Part shown: positions 38,226-49,660 of the stretch, piece by piece | Layout: every line of letters starts with the position of its first letter | Numbering within the stretch: position 1 is the stretch's first letter | Assembly: GCA_018398805.1 (NCBI GenBank) | Contig: JAGFBZ010000184.1 | Location: 296,073-360,072, forward strand | Source: Hirundichthys speculiger | Lineage: Eukaryota > Chordata > Actinopteri > Beloniformes > Exocoetidae | Reading direction: 5' to 3' | DNA length: 64,000 nucleotides | The notes under the pieces: generated by a model | Told to the model about the DNA's origin: nothing | Database searches by the model: none | Seen by the model: only the letters and a program-made list of their open reading frames with translations | Position numbers and translations under genes: made by a program

Positions 38226-38344
38226 AGTTTTTTACTAGTTTCCCAACAGCTGGAGCGTCGGTGGGATCCAGAGTTGACCCTTCTTAGACTGATGGGTAGC
38301 AACAAATAGTTCTGTAAGATCATGGCTGGTGTTTTAGTTTTATT

Positions 38345-38500
38345 CTCCCTAGCAGTGCATTATCATCCTCGGCTTTTGACCAGCAAGCTGCCTAAACCGC
38401 TTTTACAAAGGTGGTCACACTTGCTGATGATTAATTAATCTACTTCACTTCAGTTACCCTCCAGACTCCAAAGGAAGCAGCAAGGGTGTACCTCACTTGT
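38345..38500 (-). mobile_element. Terminal fragment of a Tc1-like element
   Basis: Plus-strand GACCAGCAAGCTGCCTAAAC, ACAAAGGTGGTCACACTTGC, TGATGATTAATTAATC and GCAGCAAGGGTGTACCTCAC match the end region of the same family whose interior is at 57.4-58.1 kb. Confidence 0.6.
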
Positions 38501-40930
38501 ATTAACCTAATTTTAAGACCTCAGCAGAGACGAGATTATTATTAATTTTTAGTTTTTATTTTTTTAATGCAGTACATCCAGAAATACCAGTGAACTGAAA
38601 TGGGATGCAGACTGTCACACACTAAAGGCCACAAAATTGTAATAACACAACAGTTTCAAGGCTCCATATCATTACTTTTATACACTTTAAAAATTGTCAC
38701 ATGGCTACATTTTGAGCTCTTCACATAGTTTGTGTTTGATTATTTCAACATGTATAAAAACACTAGTGAGTTAAAGGGGATGGAAAATGACCTTAGTCAG
38801 GAGAACATCATGTATTCAGTGAGTTAAAGGCTTCACATGGCAAAACATTTTTTAAAGTTCTTTCACTTTTCTACTTACATGCTACTTGTGATTGGCTTGA
38901 TTTTCTTTTTTAGAATAAATAGTTGGGTTTACAAATAAAAGCTGCCCTTTATTCTAATATTACTATGTTTTGCTTTGGACAAACATGACCATTAAACATT
39001 GCAGATTGAAACTAGGATCCATTATATCATAAGCAGAAACAATTAAAAAACAATTGTGCATTAACATATTTCTCACTATTGTTTTTTTTTCTTCATCCAA
39101 CATACCAATGCAGTCATCTGACAGTGTTTCTGATTAGTCGTTTCTCATGCAGGGAGAGCATTTGAGCTGAACCTTGTTTTCTGTGGGGGGGTTTTGGGGG
39201 GATGTGACACGAAGAAAGAGAATAGCTTTGTCTGCCATATAAACCATATATAGTGATATGTGTGTGTGTTAGGGGAGGCAGATGTAGCTCACTACATGAT
39301 GTCTGCCCAAAAAGAGAACATCTGTGATCTCATCTGCCACATAGGTGACATGTCTTGGTCTGTAAATGTGTGTGTGTGTCTTTTAATATGAGAGCCTTCA
39401 TCACACTGCTGATGACCTGTCTAGTCCAGTTAGAACCTCATGAGTGTGTATATTTGTCTGTCTGGGTGTGTGTGTGTGTGTGTGTGTGTGCGCGCTAAAG
39501 GGGGTTAGAGGAAGTCTTAAAATGTCACTTGGCACTTTTCCCTGCAGCTGCATCTTTGACCTGGTCATAACCTCAACACACACTCTGAAAACTGCACACG
39601 CATACTCATGTTTTCCTCTCATTTTTGCAAAAACTGCAAACGAATGTTAATAAAGAGCTTAGAAGAACACCGAGAGTTTAAGTACACTGTCTCTAGAACA
39701 TAATATCACCCACAGTTTAATCTATGATTATGAGTTTTACCTCTGCAATAATCCAATAAAAGTCTGACTTGTAATTGTGTGTATCGTGTGTGTAATCACC
39801 AGTGTTTTACTAGTTAATCTTACATCATTGACACAAGGTTTATAGTCAGAGTATTGATGTTGAAAGGGTAGCAGTGGCATGATTGATCAGCTACTCCTTA
39901 ATGTTGACATTAGAAACACGTTGGATTTCCTTTCTGAAGAGGTTTCAAAAAAATCTGACTAGAAAAACACAGGTAACAAACACACTGTGATGTATATCAT
40001 ATCACCTGATGTATATAATATTATAATACAGAAAAAGATTTAAAACTTTACAGACCAATACCAGGATAGATTTGTGGACCGTATACATGCTCATTAGCTT
40101 TTGTTTGCCCTATAAGCCTAAAACCATGCCCCCACTTAGTTAGAACTGAAAAGGCATTTTTGAGGTGAGATGAAATGTCTAAAAAAGAAGTCCATGTGCT
40201 AAAACAAAGAACTACAGATATACGTGGCTTTGATCACTTACGATTTTCATAACTAGACAAAGGAAAATGCATAATTATGGTTGCAGGCGCTGGCTCAGGA
40301 GAGGGGAGATGTCACTGTCACAGCTCCAAGGCCGTACAATGCACCAATCAGATATTACTGTCCTTCACTGTAACTTACTGCTTGAATCGATTGTGATATC
40401 GTATTTCTGGGCTAATTTACCATAATCTGCAACTTGTTGTCTGACCCCCTTGCAAGTAATGGAATTAAAACTTCACTAAAATCTAGAAAGTGTCAAGGCA
40501 GTTTCTACCTTTAATCTTACTTACATAGATAAAATCATAGAGACATGAATAAGTATAAAGATGTACTTTTTCCTTAAACTCATTTCTTTTGGCTCAAAGT
40601 GCAATAATACTACTTAATTACACAGTCAAACAGTTAACAATTTACCAGTTATTTTCAGACAAATCTCCAAGTTACTGATCAGAAGGAGTGAATCGAGCAA
40701 ATAACAACATAGAGTTGTGAGGAAAATGTTTTGACTTAGTTAATCTTTAAAGTTTTTTGAATATAGGCTGCTTAATTTTCATCCACTAGGTGGCAGTAAG
40801 GTGTTGCATTTGGGGCTTTTTGCAGACAAATTCTGATAAAGAAAGCAACAGGACAAAACAAGAAATACAGAGCATTTATTTTACATCTTTTTTTTTTTTT
40901 TTTTTACCTGCAAACAATCATGGTACTGAC
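38501..40930. other. Intergenic, no gene seen
   Basis: Contains a G-rich run at 39184-39200, a GT repeat at 39466-39494 and a T-run at 40888-40906. No exon or element recognised. Confidence 0.4.
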
Positions 40931-40936
40931 TACTGA

Positions 40937-41374
40937 TGCTGTGGAGTCTACATCACATAGCTCCAAAGCAAAGAAGCTTGCTTCATGGCTGACGTGACGT
41001 CGGTAAAATGGCCGAAAGATGTCTCTGAATAGAGAGAATGGAAGGCACTGATTCCTCGTGACAGGAAGGACAAAACGGGGAAGAATGTTGACGTACATAA
41101 CCTTACAAGAAATTCCAGGTTATGTTCCCATCATTTCAACAAAGAAAAGATCAGCACTGACGGCTACATGAGTGGGGATCCCATCTATTTTGCCTGGAAT
41201 GACTGGAGGAACCTTCTAGTGCAGTGGAGGCCGGAACGGCACAGATCTGCAAAGCCCAGGAAGAGTGTGAGTGCTGCCCCCTTACACATCATGCCACTAC
41301 TGGAGTCGATGGAAGACCAAGTTGCTTTGAGACATAATTTTGTGGCTAATGGTGGTATTACCGGTAGTCTTTAG
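40937..41374 (+). pseudogene. THAP-domain protein relic (probably transposon-derived)
   Basis: A single plus-strand frame, broken by TAG at 40958 and 41030, reads CCGVYIT, VKWPKDVSE, REWKALIPRDRKDK, SRLCSHHFNKEKISTDGY, then PIYFAWNDW, KPRKSVSAAP and a final stop at 41372-41374. The order fits a THAP zinc finger: N-terminal Cys, the 'W.PKD' box, the conserved Trp-x-x-x-Ile-x-Arg-Asp, the C-x2-H pair in LCSHH and the C-terminal hydrophobic box. THAP domains occur in P-element- and Kolobok-type transposases and in host proteins. No transposase core is seen downstream and I found no terminal repeats, so the parent family is undecided. Confidence 0.72.
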
Positions 41375-44300
41375 GGCACTTCTGTGTCGGCCTCAGGTCA
41401 GCTCGTGGATAATTGCATTCATCTTTTATACACTGGGTTATACAGTTGGATAACTTAAGTCAGATCTAGTGTGCAGCTTACTGCTCTGAAAGTGCTACCA
41501 ACATAGAGCTAACAACAGAAATTAAGAGTATCAATAAGTTAGATATTCATATATGATACAATTTTCAGCATTCAACTTTATTTCTTTACTTCTCGGGTGC
41601 TATTGCCAAGTTAGCCAAAGTTAGCATTAATGCTTGATGGTAGTTGTTTCAGACGTGCCTTCATCATTTCAATTAAAAAGGAAAAATAAAATAAAATTTC
41701 TTCCCACTACCTACACAGGTGAACGGGAATATTCTGACAGAGTCCAGTCCCCATGTACGATTTCCACTGACAAGCACCAGCTGTGGAGCTACGATTTGAT
41801 TGGCTGACACTTGCATTAACGCCAGAAAAAAACTGACCCTCTCTAAACTTTTGATGAAAGCAACATTTCCACTGCGATTCAATGGACACACAATTCAGTT
41901 CGGCAATGCGTGACATCACCACATTCAAAGTCAAATGGAGAGAAATGCTCCTAACATGTGCACGTGAGCAGGGGAGTTAGCGAGTGGCCAAACTAATTAT
42001 TTTCAATGTTTATTTTCTTTTCAACAGCAAAAGAACAAGCTGGGTGCTACAGAGAGCTACGATGAGCTCTAGAAATATAGTAGGATACGACATCACAAAA
42101 GAAGACGGATCCAAGATTTGCTAGCATGCTAATGTTGACGTGGTGTCTTCATATTCAGCTCGTCATTTTTGCTATTTTTTCCTTTGATCCTTTAAACTAA
42201 AACTTATCGTAGCTTTGAGGTATTTTAGGTAGAAGCCCTCACATATTCATTGTTTGAACAAGAGGCCAACCTACCCTTTCTTTCCCTTCGCAGTTCCCTG
42301 AAATGTTAATACAACGAAAAGCATCGTATCATGCTCGGCGATCAGTTGCCTCCCTGTCTACTTCTCTCTCTTTCTCAGATGCCAGCCATAATGGCAGTGC
42401 CAGGCAGGTGATGGTGATGCCAAGCCGGTATGACACACACACATACACAAGCATACCCAAATGTCTCCCTACAGACGCTCTTAATTAGACTCCACCCGTC
42501 CCCCAAGTTCCCCGTGGCGTGCGAGACAAAGGGAGGCTCACTCGTTTGGACGTGCGAGCGTGCGCATGTGAGTGTGTGTGTGAGAGACTGTATTGTGAGT
42601 TCGTGTCTGAGGGGCCTATCTTTAGCAGATGCTCATACCTCTCCTGTCTCTCTGTGTGCGGAGCAGCGGTGCTATCATTAAAGTGTCATTGAGAAGTGGC
42701 ACCACTTAATTTTAGCTGTTCTCACTGGGGGCACTGAGGGAGAGACTGGAGACTGAAAGGGAGAGAGGAAGGGGAAATGAAGACAGAGAGGGGAGCTAAA
42801 AGAAAGATACAAAGGTTAGGCAGAAAGGATTAAGAGACAGAAGTCAGGTACGTTCTGATGAAAAAGCAAAGGGAAGCTTGATAAGAAAATCAAAAAAGAA
42901 ATTCGCACTCTTGACTGTGTCCATGTGAGCTACACTGGGAAGTAGCTAAACTTGAAATAATGTGTGCCTAAGTAGCTGCACCTTCTAAAGAAAATTTGAT
43001 TTCATTTATTTATTTTCATTTATTTATCTCAGTTTTTCTAATGAAGTCTTTCTTATCAGGGTGCATCAGACAACTTAATGCACTGAATGTGCATTAAGTA
43101 CATTTATAAGGTAAACATTGATGTTATTGCATTTGAAAACAAATGTAAAAGAGAAGATTTGGTTACCAAGTGTATAAGGCTCTCATTACCAGTCAGCCTT
43201 CATAAAAGGGCAAAGTCAGTCTGCTTCACACTTAGTTCTAACAACGGATTTCCTCGCTGAATGAATCAATGTGCAATTTAAGTTTCCTTCAAATTGTCTG
43301 TCTGAACAAGATATTAAGAAAAAAATGAATAAATAAAAGGAGTTAAAAAAAAAAAAGCAAAACACAGTTCGGAGTACATTACAAAGCTCTCTGCACATTT
43401 CCAAACAACTAATTGCCCTGAGCTGAGCTATTTGAGACACATACATGGAGCATCCCAGTGGCGTCGGGCTCAGTAATGAATCCATGTCTCAGGGACGTCA
43501 GGTGAGAAGCAGCACTTCCTACCAGGAACCCAAAATAACCGAGAGGTGGAGCGTTGGGGAGAGAACAGACAAACAGAGACAGAGACGGTCTACACCTGAC
43601 TACCCATCTTCAGCCATATAGAATGACGAGTCAAAAACACTTTGACTCCACAGGAATGTGCATTACTGGAAATACCTATGCATGTGACAGTTCAAAGGGT
43701 GCTCCTGACGTTTCCCATTGATACAGTGACCTTGGCATTCCCACGCTTTCTCACCCCGCTTTCCATCTGTCTGCCCAATGTGTCAAAAAAAATGTTAGCA
43801 CATTGTCGTTGTCTTGAAGAGCAGGTACTGACTTGTTAATCCTGTCCCCGCTCCTCCAACCCGATCTGCTATTTAGATTGTGTCTGAAAGGCGTATGTTT
43901 TCAGAAGGCAGTTGCCAACACATACAGACCATTCCTCCACAGTTTCTACAAACTGTTACTTTTACTTGAGGGACTTTTAAAAGGGATTTTTTTTTTTTTT
44001 TTTGGACTCTCCAATATTACCCACATATTATTCTTTATCACCTCTCCACCCTCCCATCACATCCTCCTTTATATCAAGCTCAAGGTCTTTTACACTGTAA
44101 AGGTGGCTGCTTTGTGAAGTTTTACATACCTAACCCAGTTACAGAAGCACAAATGAGCTCCACAAGGATTTATTTTTTAGTTTTCAATTTAGAGTGTACA
44201 ACAAAAGGAGATTTCCAACAGTTTCATGTTACATTTATGCAAAGTTTAAAATAATATTCTTTAATGTTGTATTTAATATATAATAGACAATTTACGCTAC

Positions 44301-46200
44301 ATGGTTCCAGATAAACGGTTCTGTCTCATATCAGGCTACAATTTCAGGTGTTTCAGCTCAGAAACTTAGTTTTATACATTTTTCAAGGAGAAGTTGAGAT
44401 GAATTAAGGCCATTAAGGCGAAATCCACCACAATTCGTAGAAAGGATGCAAGCATAGCATAACTTGACGTCCTTCTGTCTTATGTTGAAGCATAGTGTCC
44501 TCCCGCTCACTTCTCCTTGCAGCCCCCCACTGTTCCCTCCACCCTCACTGTCTCCTTGTTTGACACTCACTGTCATACAGTCTTGGCATCTGCTCCCCGA
44601 ACCACCTCCCTCACTTCTTCCTACCTCGTTCCACCCGTTACAACTCCACATATCCTTTTACTCAGTTTACATCCGTGTCCTTCTCCTTTTTTTTTCATTC
44701 CCTGTCTACATGCTGTGTCTGTGTCGCGTCTCGTACCATGTGGTGTATTTGATAGGGCAGGTCACTCCACAGTCATTTTTGAGTGTCTGTTGGGAAAGAT
44801 TTCAGTTCTTGTGCTGTTGGTTCCTCTCGTATTATTGTCTTCTCGCAGCATGGGATCTTTTTCTTGGGTGTAACCCTCTTTTTTTAGTTTTTGACTGTTC
44901 CCTCACCCGCATCCACGTCAGCGTTCAGCACTAGAGCTATTTGTAGTTTTGTAGGTGTTTTATCTCACCTTGGTTTCAAATTTCTTATCTTTTTTTTCTG
45001 CGCTCTGAATCACAATAAAGTATAAAAACTTCAAACAAAAATTTATTTTTAAATAACAATGAAGAACAGTGAAGGAAAAAAAGGATGAAAAGGAGCTTCA
45101 GCTTACCACTGACTCTCAACGTGTTTGGCGATAAAGCGAAGTGACATTTCATATTTGATTCAGCAAAATGACAAGCAGCATGCATGTCAGCCTCAACTAC
45201 ACATATAAATTTAAACCAACTGAGGAGTTACTCCTTCAGCTTTTATTGTAAAATACTGAATCTGTTTTAATGTTCATAAAATCAATAATTTAATAAATAC
45301 TGAATTTAAAAAAATCATTGTTGAAGAACCTTGACTGTGATAAAAGAGAAAATTTAAAGCATTGCTTTTGATTTAAAAGGCACATATGTGAGGCATTTCC
45401 TAACCAGGTAAAACACTTATTCAGTCTGAGAGTTTCAAAACAAATGATTCTTATGTAGAGAGCAAAACAACACTGAATCGCAGGGACTGGTTTTTCATAG
45501 TCTGCAACACCCGTCCTTCACATGTACTTCTCCACAATCTACGTGTGTTTGTGCTACATACAAAATGAGGGTCGTCATAGTTGTTTTAAGAGTTATAGTT
45601 GTCTTCCCCTTTTAAAAGGGGAAAAAAAAACAGTGAAAGAAAAGAAGAAAAAAGGGTAAAAACCACAGAGCTAAAATTTTACCCGAGGGTAAAACGGGAG
45701 TAAAACCAAAGTGATGAGACCAGAAAGGAGGGACATTAGTTGGGAAAAGGGAAGCGTAGAAGAAGGTGGTGGGAGGTGAGGAAAGATATGAGTAGGGGAC
45801 CTGATGAACGGAAGAGAGAGAAAAGGATGAGGAGGAAAAAGGAGTGAGGCCCTCTTCATTTATTGCTCCAGTGGAGAAGAACGTAGAGCTCTCTAATGGC
45901 GCTGCGATGGTAATAACAATAAAAACCAGGAGAACAAGAGGAATAGACCAACGAAGAAAGAAAGAGAAAAAGACAGAGGTTAGGACAGACAAGGGAAACA
46001 AAGTGAGATTGTTTTCTTTGTACATTTCCATATTTCCCCACCTACGGTAGTTCCCTCTTTCTTCATCTCCTCCATTACCCTGGACCACCCAACACACCAC
46101 TCTCTCTCTTCTTTTCTTTTCCGTGTTTCCGCTGTTGGCGCTGTGTGTCCTTGCTCCATGCTTTGTTAGGCAGGGCAGTGGCACTGCCGTGGCTGCTGTG
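41375..46200. other. Intergenic, no gene seen
   Basis: Includes a possible regulatory island at 42480-42720 (CTTAATTAGACTCC, CACTTAATTTTAGC), a T-run at 43988-44002, pyrimidine-rich DNA at 44500-44720 and purine-rich DNA at 45610-45990. The long open frames at 44464-44934 and 45612-46184 arise from these skewed blocks. Confidence 0.4.
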
Positions 46201-47053
46201 TCAGGGCTTTCTATTGGTGGTGATTAATGTATGGAGATGAACTGATTGTCACCAGCCAACAACAATATTCCCACTGCTGGTACACCGGAGGAGCACATGG
46301 TGGGCCAGGGTACCAAATGGGTACAGTATATTCACCAAATGAAAATAAAATATATCCTCCTACAAATTTGACATTCATCTCCAATAACTATGCTAGGGAA
46401 AAAACAACGTTTCACATTATAGGAAAAAAAACACGCCACAGTTTAGAAATATTATGATGAAGATTCATATGTATAAAATGACAAATCTTGACAAAGTCTT
46501 CAAAAGACATGAGCTGTCGTGGTAAATTTACTGAATTAAACAGAATATTTGAACATACTGGAGGATTTCCAGAGAATGAGGTCTAAACTTTCTTAGCAGT
46601 TGTTGTCCACACATGCACTTCAGAGCTGGAGACTCTCTGGCAGAGATGCACCACCACAGTGAAAATACTCTGGAGTGGTATCTGGATAAATCAAGCAAGG
46701 CATGATGCAAAAAGTATGCAGTATATTTTTTTTCATGTCTTTAAGGTGTTGGATGGAAATTCCTTCCTGTCCCTCATGGAGATTTGCTTCCATTACAACA
46801 CCATATGTATGTTAGCAACAAACAGGTGAGAATCAGGCACAACTCCTCAGGATTACCTGCTATCCTCATGCATGGTGTCTATGGAGGAAGAAAAATCAAT
46901 GTGCGTGTGCAAGTTAGCATTCAGGCATTTTCATCTAAAGTTGTGCATAAATATAAAAAATACTATATGAATAAAAATATTCATTCTCATATGAGTAAAT
47001 TGTATATAAAATGTTTAATTTGTATTTTGTTTGTGAGAATACGACTCATAGTA

Positions 47054-47623
47054 CCATATTTTCCGGACTATAAGTTGCATTAGAGTATTAGTTGCATCTG
47101 TCAAAAGATACGTTGTGAAGAGGAAAAAACATATATAAGTCAGGCAATAAGAGCGGGTGATAATTTCACCGTTGATAAGCCCTTTCCAGCAGCAGCTATT
47201 GAAGGATCCATCTGTGGACTTGGTCCTCCAACTCTGTCCACCTTTCAGCCCGCAGTTAGCCTTCATTGTTTTTTTCATAGCTCTCAGAGTTATCTCGGCC
47301 TTTCGCCTGTTCCTGACAAGTTTCTCACTGACTCCAAACTTTCTGCTGCTCGATTACTGTTTTTGGCTGCATATTTTATTAAATTCAGTTTAAATTCTGC
47401 AGTATAGCTTTTTTTTTTTTTGGTGGCGTATTTGTTTTCTCTCAGTCTTTATAGTTTACTCTTGTCATTTTTTTTCGGTAGCAGTGTTCAATTGTAGCGA
47501 GTGCAGACGATGCCCTGTCATTGTCATTGTCATGGATGACATGAGGTATATTTTTGATATATAAGTTGCAGGACCAGCCAAACTACTAAAAAAAAGCTCA
47601 ACTCATAGTCTGGTAAAATATGG
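47054..47623. mobile_element. Non-autonomous DNA transposon with terminal inverted repeats
   Basis: The left end CCATATTTTCCGGACTATAA (47054) and the reverse complement of the right end CCATATTTTACCAGACTATG (ending 47623) are inverted repeats with few mismatches. The inner part has GAGGTATATTTTTGATATAT and GCAGGACCAGCCAAACTAC near the right end. The 'TTTTCCGGACTATAAGTCGC' terminus is a recurrent fish repeat in my memory. It encodes no transposase, and I see no clear target duplication. Confidence 0.75.
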
Positions 47624-47869
47624 AAATTATGACTATAAAGATACAAAAGAGAATTCACGGTCAAAAATACATCACAGGGACACAGACATCATCTATGGAT
47701 CAGATGGTACATGGATTCCTCAAACTGTTCAAAATCAGTTCAAAATCAGCAAGCGAAGCCATTGCCTGGTGCAAATTAATATATATATTTTTTTCATCAA
47801 TGCATTGATTCTACCTCCATGACAACTGTACAGGGGGTGAATTTTTTGTACCACATCAGATAATTTTGA

Positions 47870-48262
47870 ATAAAGCAATAAAAGTAAGAAAGCTGACCAA
47901 TCTGATGCCCATGTTTTATTTGAGTTCTTTGATAGCTAGCTATTGGCTCTGCTGCGGGTTAACACAACTAGACATTGCTGTTATAATTTCAGCAACCTAG
48001 CACATAGCTTTCTATTGACTTCTGAGCTGTAATTAAAAACCAAACACATCATGATCATATTTTAAAGAGAATATGTTTTCTTGTGCCTGTGTGGATTGTA
48101 CTAACAGACCCTTGTAACTAGCTGTCGTTGTTTTGGAATAATCTGAGTATGAAGGAAGGAGTTTAGCTTAGCAATGCTAACCGTGGAAGTCGTTTCATGT
48201 CACCACTGAAACATTAGAGGCTGGCGGTCACACTACTGGGATGATTTACTGCAGGTCCCAGC
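47870..48262 (+). repeat. Unnamed dispersed repeat, copy 2 (interrupted by hAT element)
   Basis: 47870-48125 aligns with 27385-27620: AAAGCTGACCAATCTGATGC, GATAGCTAGC, CTTCTGAGCTGTAATTAAAA, ACACATCATGATCATATTTT and GTGCCTGTGTGGATTGTAC. The continuation to 48262 (AGCTTAGCAATGC, GATGATTTACTGCAGGTCCC) resumes after the hAT element at 49352 and resembles 31926-31965. Confidence 0.68.
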
Positions 48263-49343
48263 TGGGGATGCAACGGTACTTGGTAAAATACCGAACCGTT
48301 CGGTACGACCTGCACGGGATAATACGCTTTTATGCCCCGCGGGATTTATGTTCCAATAATTTTGCATTGGACTTGCACGTGAGCATGCCGGCCTTTTAGG
48401 CAACAGGCCCGCCACTGCATGTTAAAGTCCACTCACCTCCGCTCACTCACAGTGACCAGCCTATCACACTTTGGCCGGATGGCTGCAGCTCATAGACGCA
48501 GGAAATGAGAGAAAAAAACAAGCAGGCATGGCCAGTGGTAGCGGAGAAGTTGGGAAAAACTTATTTAAATCACCGCAACAGAAACTTCACAGTCTGTGAA
48601 CGCTGCTTGCGACATGTCCTGTACTCAAACGGAAACATAAGCCATATGGACAAGCATCTCCAGCGTAATCATCCTGACATTACGCTTTCCGTACACCCGG
48701 AAAGGTAACGGCAGCAAAACAACAGCTGTCCATATAAGGCTTTTCAACAAACCTACCGTGCCACCTCGGATAAATATAAGAACATAACCCGAGCAGTGGG
48801 AGTGTTTAGAAGCCATGTCAAAGCCTTTTGATTATGTATGTATATATATTAATAATATGTTCAAGAGGCAAAGCAGGATGTATTTCTGAATCTCTGAATT
48901 TATGTTTCCCCATTGTGTCATAGATAAATTGCACTTTTTCTTTTGCAACTGTTTACCTCTCTTTTTATACTACTTAGTGCGCACTAAAAGTAAAGAATAA
49001 AATGGACTTTAACAGTGTTTCTTGTTCACATTTTTGTGTGTTTTAATTTCTTTATATGTATTTTATGCTATGATGTAATCGTAATAGCCAAGGAAACAAA
49101 GGTCTACAGTACTCAGTTTATTGTTTATAGAAGTGTTGTGCTTGGTTACTAACTGTTTACTTAAAGTATTATGTTATTCAGCACTGAAACTTGTTCTGAG
49201 AAGCAAAATAAATAAATCATTTTAGAGAAATGAATTGTCACTTTATGCCCAAAACACATATCGAAACTGTACCATACTGAAACCGTGACACAAAAACCGA
49301 GGTAAGGACCGTACTGTGAGTCACCTGTACCGTTGTACCCCTA
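48263..49343 (+). mobile_element. Non-autonomous hAT transposon with exact 8-bp target duplication
   Basis: The 1081-bp element is flanked by perfect 8-bp direct repeats GTCCCAGC (48255-48262 and 49344-49351), the hAT hallmark. Ends are inverted repeats: TGGGGATGCAACGGTAC at left against TAGGGGTACAACGGTAC (complement of the right end), 14 of 17 matching, with more similar sequence inward (CCGAACCGTTCGG palindrome at 48291-48303; GAAACCGTGACAC near 49279). It carries one BED-finger coding exon and no transposase catalytic region. Similar termini are familiar from fish hAT families. It sits inside an older dispersed repeat. Confidence 0.9.
48505..48708 (+). CDS. BED-type zinc-finger ORF of the hAT element
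   Basis: A 67-codon frame with WPVVAEKLGKTYL followed by CERCLRHVLYSNGNISHMDK and HLQRNHPD. The C-x2-C, then H-x4-H pattern and the 'HLQRNHP' ending fit a BED finger, the DNA-binding module at the start of hAT transposases. The frame stops because it runs into an intron-like donor: AAAG then GTAACG at 48704/48705, so this looks like transposase exon 1 with the catalytic exon deleted. Whether it is expressed is unknown. Confidence 0.65.
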   Translation: MREKNKQAWPVVAEKLGKTYLNHRNRNFTVCERCLRHVLYSNGNISHMDKHLQRNHPDITLSVHPER

Positions 49344-49351
49344 GTCCCAGC

Positions 49352-49660
49352 ACAGTTCCAACTGGAAGAGCTCTAAAACGATTGTCCTTTAGCAGTTCAC
49401 CTCAGCAGCGTACCGGCTGACGCACTGTTGGCTGAAAGCTCCCCCGTCTCTCCCGAGGTGGGGGTGCCTTCAGCCGAGTCGGGCAACACCTCCACGTGGG
49501 ACTAGCAGCACCACTTGGCTAACGGAGCCGAACTGCTCACAGAAAATCCCTTTAGGACTTTTTAGAGTGGAATTAAACAGGGTCCTAGCCATTCGCCCTG
49601 CGGTGAAGCACATGATGGACAGCGGCTTTTGCTCTTGGAGGCTGTACTGTATACATCAAA
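49352..49660. repeat. GC-rich continuation of the interrupted repeat
   Basis: Right of the hAT element the host sequence resumes with ACAGTTCCAACTGGAAG. It continues as an unusually GC-rich block (CACTGTTGGCTGAAAGC, CCCGAGGTGGGGGTGCC, GAGTCGGGCAAC). This is unlike the AT-rich surroundings. No coding or tRNA-like structure was recognised. Confidence 0.4.

Noticed and set aside
44464..44934. 156-codon plus-strand frame
   Set aside because: Composition-driven frame in pyrimidine-rich DNA; no domain, no splice context.
45612..46184. 190-codon minus-strand frame rich in Phe/Ser/Leu
   Set aside because: Arises from a purine-rich plus strand; looks like hydrophobic low-complexity sequence, not a membrane protein.
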